Of a stretch of DNA of 64,000 nt, positions 61,865 to 64,000 are shown one piece after another (positions within the stretch are counted from its first letter, which is position 1; each line of letters begins with the position of its first letter). The stretch covers positions 806,001-870,000 of the forward strand of contig NZ_WWER01000001.1 in assembly GCF_009857885.1 (NCBI RefSeq), in the 5' to 3' direction. The position numbers were made by a program, and so were the translations under genes. Below the pieces are notes generated by a model. That model was not told the DNA's origin, searched no databases, and was given only the letters and a program-made list of their open reading frames with translations. The DNA comes from Pusillimonas sp. TS35. Its GTDB lineage: Bacteria; Pseudomonadota; Gammaproteobacteria; Burkholderiales; Burkholderiaceae_B.

Positions 61865-62084
61865 CAAGCCCTCCTTTGAGTTGCGTCTTATCGGCTTTGC
61901 AGCCTTCTTGCTGCCGTTGAATCCATTGATTGATCTCAACCCTGGAGAATCGCCACGTTCCGCCAACTTTGAACGCGGGAATCTGCTTGGCCGCCGCCAG
62001 CCTGTATATCGTTCGTTCCGTAACCTTCAGGAGTTCTGCTACCTGCTTGATGGTAAGGAACTCGTCGTCGTTGCTTGTAGGCAT
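61839..62084 (-). CDS. Excisionase-type HTH DNA-binding protein
   Basis: The 81-residue protein is a small MerR/excisionase-like helix-turn-helix (FLTIKQVAELLKVTERTIYRL, then FKVGGTWRFSRVEINQWI), of the HTH_17 type. It is the first gene of the Hsp70 operon. Proteins of this type can be regulators of their operon or recombination directionality factors for an integrase. The strong coupling to the GrpE-like gene (26-base overlap) favours a regulator. The ATG at 62084 is chosen over a TTG at 62111. Confidence 0.8.
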   Translation of the reverse strand: MPTSNDDEFLTIKQVAELLKVTERTIYRLAAAKQIPAFKVGGTWRFSRVEINQWIQRQQEGCKADKTQLKGGLDDSADRRG

Positions 62085-62228
62085 GGCGGAACCTGCTCTG
62101 CAGTGTGTCAAATTGGTTCATAATAGTACATAATTTTCAAGGATGCGATCCCTGTATATTGTTCAATAAGAGAAAAACTCAAGAGATTCAGAGAGGCTTG
62201 AACGGCCGCTATCAAACGGAGAGTCGAC
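62085..62228. promoter_or_regulatory. Divergent promoter region of the Hsp70 operon
   Basis: This 144-base gap is AT-rich (ATAATAGTACATAATTTTC near 62120-62138) and separates the leftward Hsp70 operon from the rightward small gene at 62229. A TATATT (62155-62160) could be a -10 for the rightward gene, and TTGAAA is found on the minus strand at 62140-62135. No complete consensus pair or sigma-32 site was seen, so heat control is not evident. Confidence 0.4.
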
Positions 62229-62546
62229 ATGGGCAAGAAAAACACTGAAGACGCGGCGGCAGATAGCCGAGCCGATCACGTGATGCGCGGTAGCTCCGTG
62301 GCCGAGCTGAACGTGGACGATGTGCTGGTCGAGGCCATAGCCGTGGGTGGCTATCCACTACCACCGACACAGCGCGAATGGGTCGATGCCCCAGCCATTG
62401 GCCGCGAATTGTTGGTCGAAGACTTGCAAAGCGTGGAAACCATACAGGCGTACCTGGCCCACGCTGAGGCCACCGGCGACATGGCCTATATCGCGCACGC
62501 CCGCGAAATTGCGGCCCAGGCAAAGATTAGGTACGGCATCGAATAG
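62229..62546 (+). CDS. Hypothetical protein divergent from the Hsp70 operon
   Basis: The 105-residue protein is acidic and helical at its end (LLVEDLQSVETIQAYLAHAEATGDMAYIAHA, as two helices) with a Pro/Tyr-rich centre (VGGYPLPPTQREWVDAPAIG). A GGAG site lies seven bases before the ATG. No family is recognised. It could be an accessory gene of the conjugative element or a small partner of the operon. Confidence 0.65.
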   Translation: MGKKNTEDAAADSRADHVMRGSSVAELNVDDVLVEAIAVGGYPLPPTQREWVDAPAIGRELLVEDLQSVETIQAYLAHAEATGDMAYIAHAREIAAQAKIRYGIE

Positions 62547-62598
62547 CAGAAAGCGGCCATGCGGCCGCCCTCGTGGTTACTGCTGGGGTGGGTAAGAC

Positions 62599-62631
62599 GG
62601 TAAGAATAATAATCTTCTTATTATTCTTACC
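62599..62631. terminator. Perfect 14-bp AT-rich hairpin between convergent genes
   Basis: GGTAAGAATAATAA (62599-62612) pairs with TTATTATTCTTACC (62618-62631) around TCTTC. It lies 50 bases after the rightward gene at 62229-62546 and just past the stop of the leftward gene at 62644-62874, so it may terminate both. The lack of GC is unusual for a terminator, and a recombination or protein-binding site is an alternative. Confidence 0.55.
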
Positions 62632-62643
62632 TGTTCCGCCGCG

Positions 62644-62874
62644 CTACGCCTGGGGCAAAGATAGGCGAATCGCCTCCAGGGCTTCGCAGAAGTCATTCCG
62701 AGTCGCACGGCCTGTTTCGGCCTGGTAGTACACCACCATGAAAGCATTCGCCACGGCCTCGGCCAGCGGCCCCAGCCGCTGCGCTGCGCCTTGGTCGATG
62801 TACTCCAAGGAAGCAAGGATAGCGGCCGCTTGGTGCACGACCTGGCCCGGTTCGATAAGATGTTGTGTTGTCAT
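62644..62874 (-). CDS. Small hypothetical protein in the conjugation region
   Basis: The 76-residue protein is mainly helical (VVHQAAAILASLEYIDQGAA, RLGPLAEAVANAFMVVYY) and ends RLSLPQA. An AGAGGTG site lies six bases before the ATG. It has no recognised family, but small helical proteins like this are common beside trb genes. It lies 64 bases downstream of the next small gene. Confidence 0.6.
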   Translation of the reverse strand: MTTQHLIEPGQVVHQAAAILASLEYIDQGAAQRLGPLAEAVANAFMVVYYQAETGRATRNDFCEALEAIRLSLPQA

Positions 62875-62938
62875 GATTCACCTCTCAGACAGGTGTTGAT
62901 TGAAAGTGCCGGGCGGGTTACAGGCCCGCCCGGTGCGC

Positions 62939-63178
62939 CTACAGATATAGGCCTGCCGCCTCGGCGAATGCCGACCGCTGGTTACTGCCCCCCTTTATCT
63001 CGACGCTGACCGGCTTGGATTCGATCCCTCGCTCAAGGCTTGCCTTTGCCACGAAAGCCGCTGTCTCTGCTGTTGCATCAATCTCCGTCGACTGATCGCC
63101 CAAAGGTGAAACAAACGCCTGCACTTCCTCTTGGCGTTCATCTAGGGCCGCCAATGCGGCCATGTATGGTGTCGTCAT
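62939..63178 (-). CDS. Small hypothetical protein downstream of trbL
   Basis: The 79-residue protein starts MTTPYMAALAALDERQEE and has an acidic, helical body (STEIDATAETAAFVAKASL) with a Gly-rich end. The ATG at 63178 follows AGGAG by eight bases; this ribosome site overlaps the last codons of trbL, so the gene is translated behind it. An in-frame ATG at 63196 would overlap trbL. No family is recognised. Confidence 0.6.
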   Translation of the reverse strand: MTTPYMAALAALDERQEEVQAFVSPLGDQSTEIDATAETAAFVAKASLERGIESKPVSVEIKGGSNQRSAFAEAAGLYL

Positions 63179-63182
63179 GGGT

Positions 63183-64000
63183 TTAGCTCCTGTCATGGTT
63201 GGTATCGGTATCGCGGTTCACGAATGGGGATGCTTCGCCGTTACCCTGAGAACCGCCCAGGCTATTGCCATCGAACTGGCCGGACTGGCCCGTTTCGTTT
63301 GGCTCCATGCTTTCCAGGATTGCAGCAGCCATCTTCCCGCCTGCCGTTTCGTTCACCCGCTCCTGAAACCCTTGTTTCACTTGGGAGCCGACGCCTTTGG
63401 CCAACTCCGATGCCGTGCCCGTGGCCAGCTTCGCCGCCCTGGCAAAACCGCTGCCATGTGAGCCGCTACCGCTGCCACCAAAACCAGCGGCCTGCGCAAA
63501 CGGCGTACTACCAGCCGCCCCAGCTTCACCGCTACGGCCGACACTGCCGGAATTTCCGCCCATGACCGACCCCATGCTGGGCATATCCCCTCCGCCGCTG
63601 ATGCTGGCTGATGCTTTCTGGAATGCCGCCTGGATCGCCGATGCACCGCCCATAGCACCGGTAGCGGCGCCCATTGTTGCTTTTGCCGCAAGAGCCGCAC
63701 CACCAGTAGCCATGCCGGCCGCCGCCATACCCGCTCCCATAATGGCACCAGCACCGAAAGAACTACCGGCACTCGCAGCCGCACCGCCGCCAGGGACCAA
63801 GCCCGCAATAACGTTCGGTATGGTGTTCACCAGGATCACCAGGACAAGCGATACAACAAAAATAACCAGCAGCTCGTCCATTGAGGCTTTATTGGCTAGA
63901 TCAGCGTGGTAACCATCAATGATGGACACAGCGATACCGACTAGCAGAGTAATAGTCATCAGCTTGAGGGCAATGCCCATTACGCTTCTGAAATAGTTCA
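63183..64000 (-). CDS. trbL: TrbL/VirB6-type conjugal transfer protein (5' part beyond window)
   Basis: The frame stays open to the window edge (NYFRSV precedes the first visible Met at 63980), so only the C-terminal part is present, 271 residues. It has two hydrophobic segments (LKLMTITLLVGIAVSIIDGYH and LLVIFVVSLVLVILVNTIPNVIAGLVPGG, each a membrane helix region). A long Gly/Ala/Ser-rich tail with GAGAIMGAGMAAAGMATGG, typical of TrbL, follows. TrbL is the polytopic inner-membrane part of the mating-pair formation system. It signals that a conjugation module continues to the right. Confidence 0.82.
   Translation of the reverse strand, partial: NYFRSVMGIALKLMTITLLVGIAVSIIDGYHADLANKASMDELLVIFVVSLVLVILVNTIPNVIAGLVPGGGAAASAGSSFGAGAIMGAGMAAAGMATGGAALAAKATMGAATGAMGGASAIQAAFQKASASISGGGDMPSMGSVMGGNSGSVGRSGEAGAAGSTPFAQAAGFGGSGSGSHGSGFARAAKLATGTASELAKGVGSQVKQGFQERVNETAGGKMAAAILESMEPNETGQSGQFDGNSLGGSQGNGEASPFVNRDTDTNHDRS

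Larger units (their letters stand above)
52845..64000. mobile_element. Left part of a guaA-integrated conjugative element
   Basis: From the guaA-end copy rightwards the gene content changes to an accessory Hsp70 operon, small plasmid-like genes and trbL. The orientation of the copy places intact guaA and, by analogy with known guaA islands, the integrase to the right of the window. The right end is therefore not seen, and the element is longer than the 11.2 kb present here. The DNA next to the junction (52862-52930) is markedly AT-rich compared with the chromosome. Whether the element is self-transmissible cannot be judged from one trb gene. Confidence 0.7.

Overview
The window is GC-rich chromosome from a betaproteobacterium, most likely an Alcaligenaceae member (Bordetella/Achromobacter/Pusillimonas type). 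The reasons are the gene content and order (surE-pcm-nlpD, ybiT, yajQ, tsaD), the two orphan Bug-type periplasmic receptors beside CaiB-type CoA-transferases, and the close-packed divergent or convergent operons. No rRNA, intact tRNA or CRISPR array was seen.

Region 1 (1-24.6 kb) is core chromosome: ubiC, yaeQ, a P-II protein with a YbdG-type mechanosensitive channel, argH, rlmD, a Spy/CpxP-like periplasmic protein, the surE-pcm-nlpD-exonuclease operon, plsY, tsaD, a thioredoxin behind a strong terminator, a YigZ/IMPACT protein, the ABC-F protein YbiT, an LD-carboxypeptidase with a His-rich tail, tadA with a HAD phosphatase, the NAD(P)HX repair enzyme, a YadGH-type ABC exporter, yajQ, an acyl-CoA synthetase and a DMT permease.

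Region 2 (24.6-44 kb) is metabolic accessory chromosome. It holds an Lrp regulator, a catabolic cluster built from two sets of CoA-transferase, enoyl-CoA hydratase and Bug receptor under GntR and LysR regulators, a frameshifted TonB-dependent siderophore receptor behind a Fur box, a chromate transporter, a YddA/SbmA-type ABC protein, a VOC protein, and an L-serine dehydratase next to a D-hydroxyamino-acid dehydratase-like enzyme.

Region 3 (44-52 kb) is a drug-efflux locus laid out like Escherichia coli cecR-ybhGFSR. It has a TetR regulator, a small membrane protein, an HlyD adaptor, a tandem ABC ATPase and two ABC-2 permeases, plus its own NodT-type outer-membrane lipoprotein.

Region 4 (52.0-64 kb) changes character. 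After about 860 bases of gene-poor DNA with a broken PIN-toxin fragment, an 18-base copy of the 3' end of guaA (52845-52862) is fused to an AT-rich dyad. This looks like one end of an integrative element whose other end, with guaA and the integrase, lies to the right of the window. The element carries the start of a conjugation module (trbL, cut by the window edge) and a compact leftward operon of seven or eight genes. In order they are an excisionase-type HTH protein, a GrpE-like protein, a divergent Hsp70 of 829 residues, an AAA+ ATPase, a one-pass membrane protein with a peptidoglycan-binding domain and four Cys repeats, a zinc-ribbon protein with a degenerate J-like domain and a membrane tail, and two unknown proteins. 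An accessory Hsp70/GrpE/J-like machine tied to the envelope on a mobile element is the best candidate here for an undescribed system.
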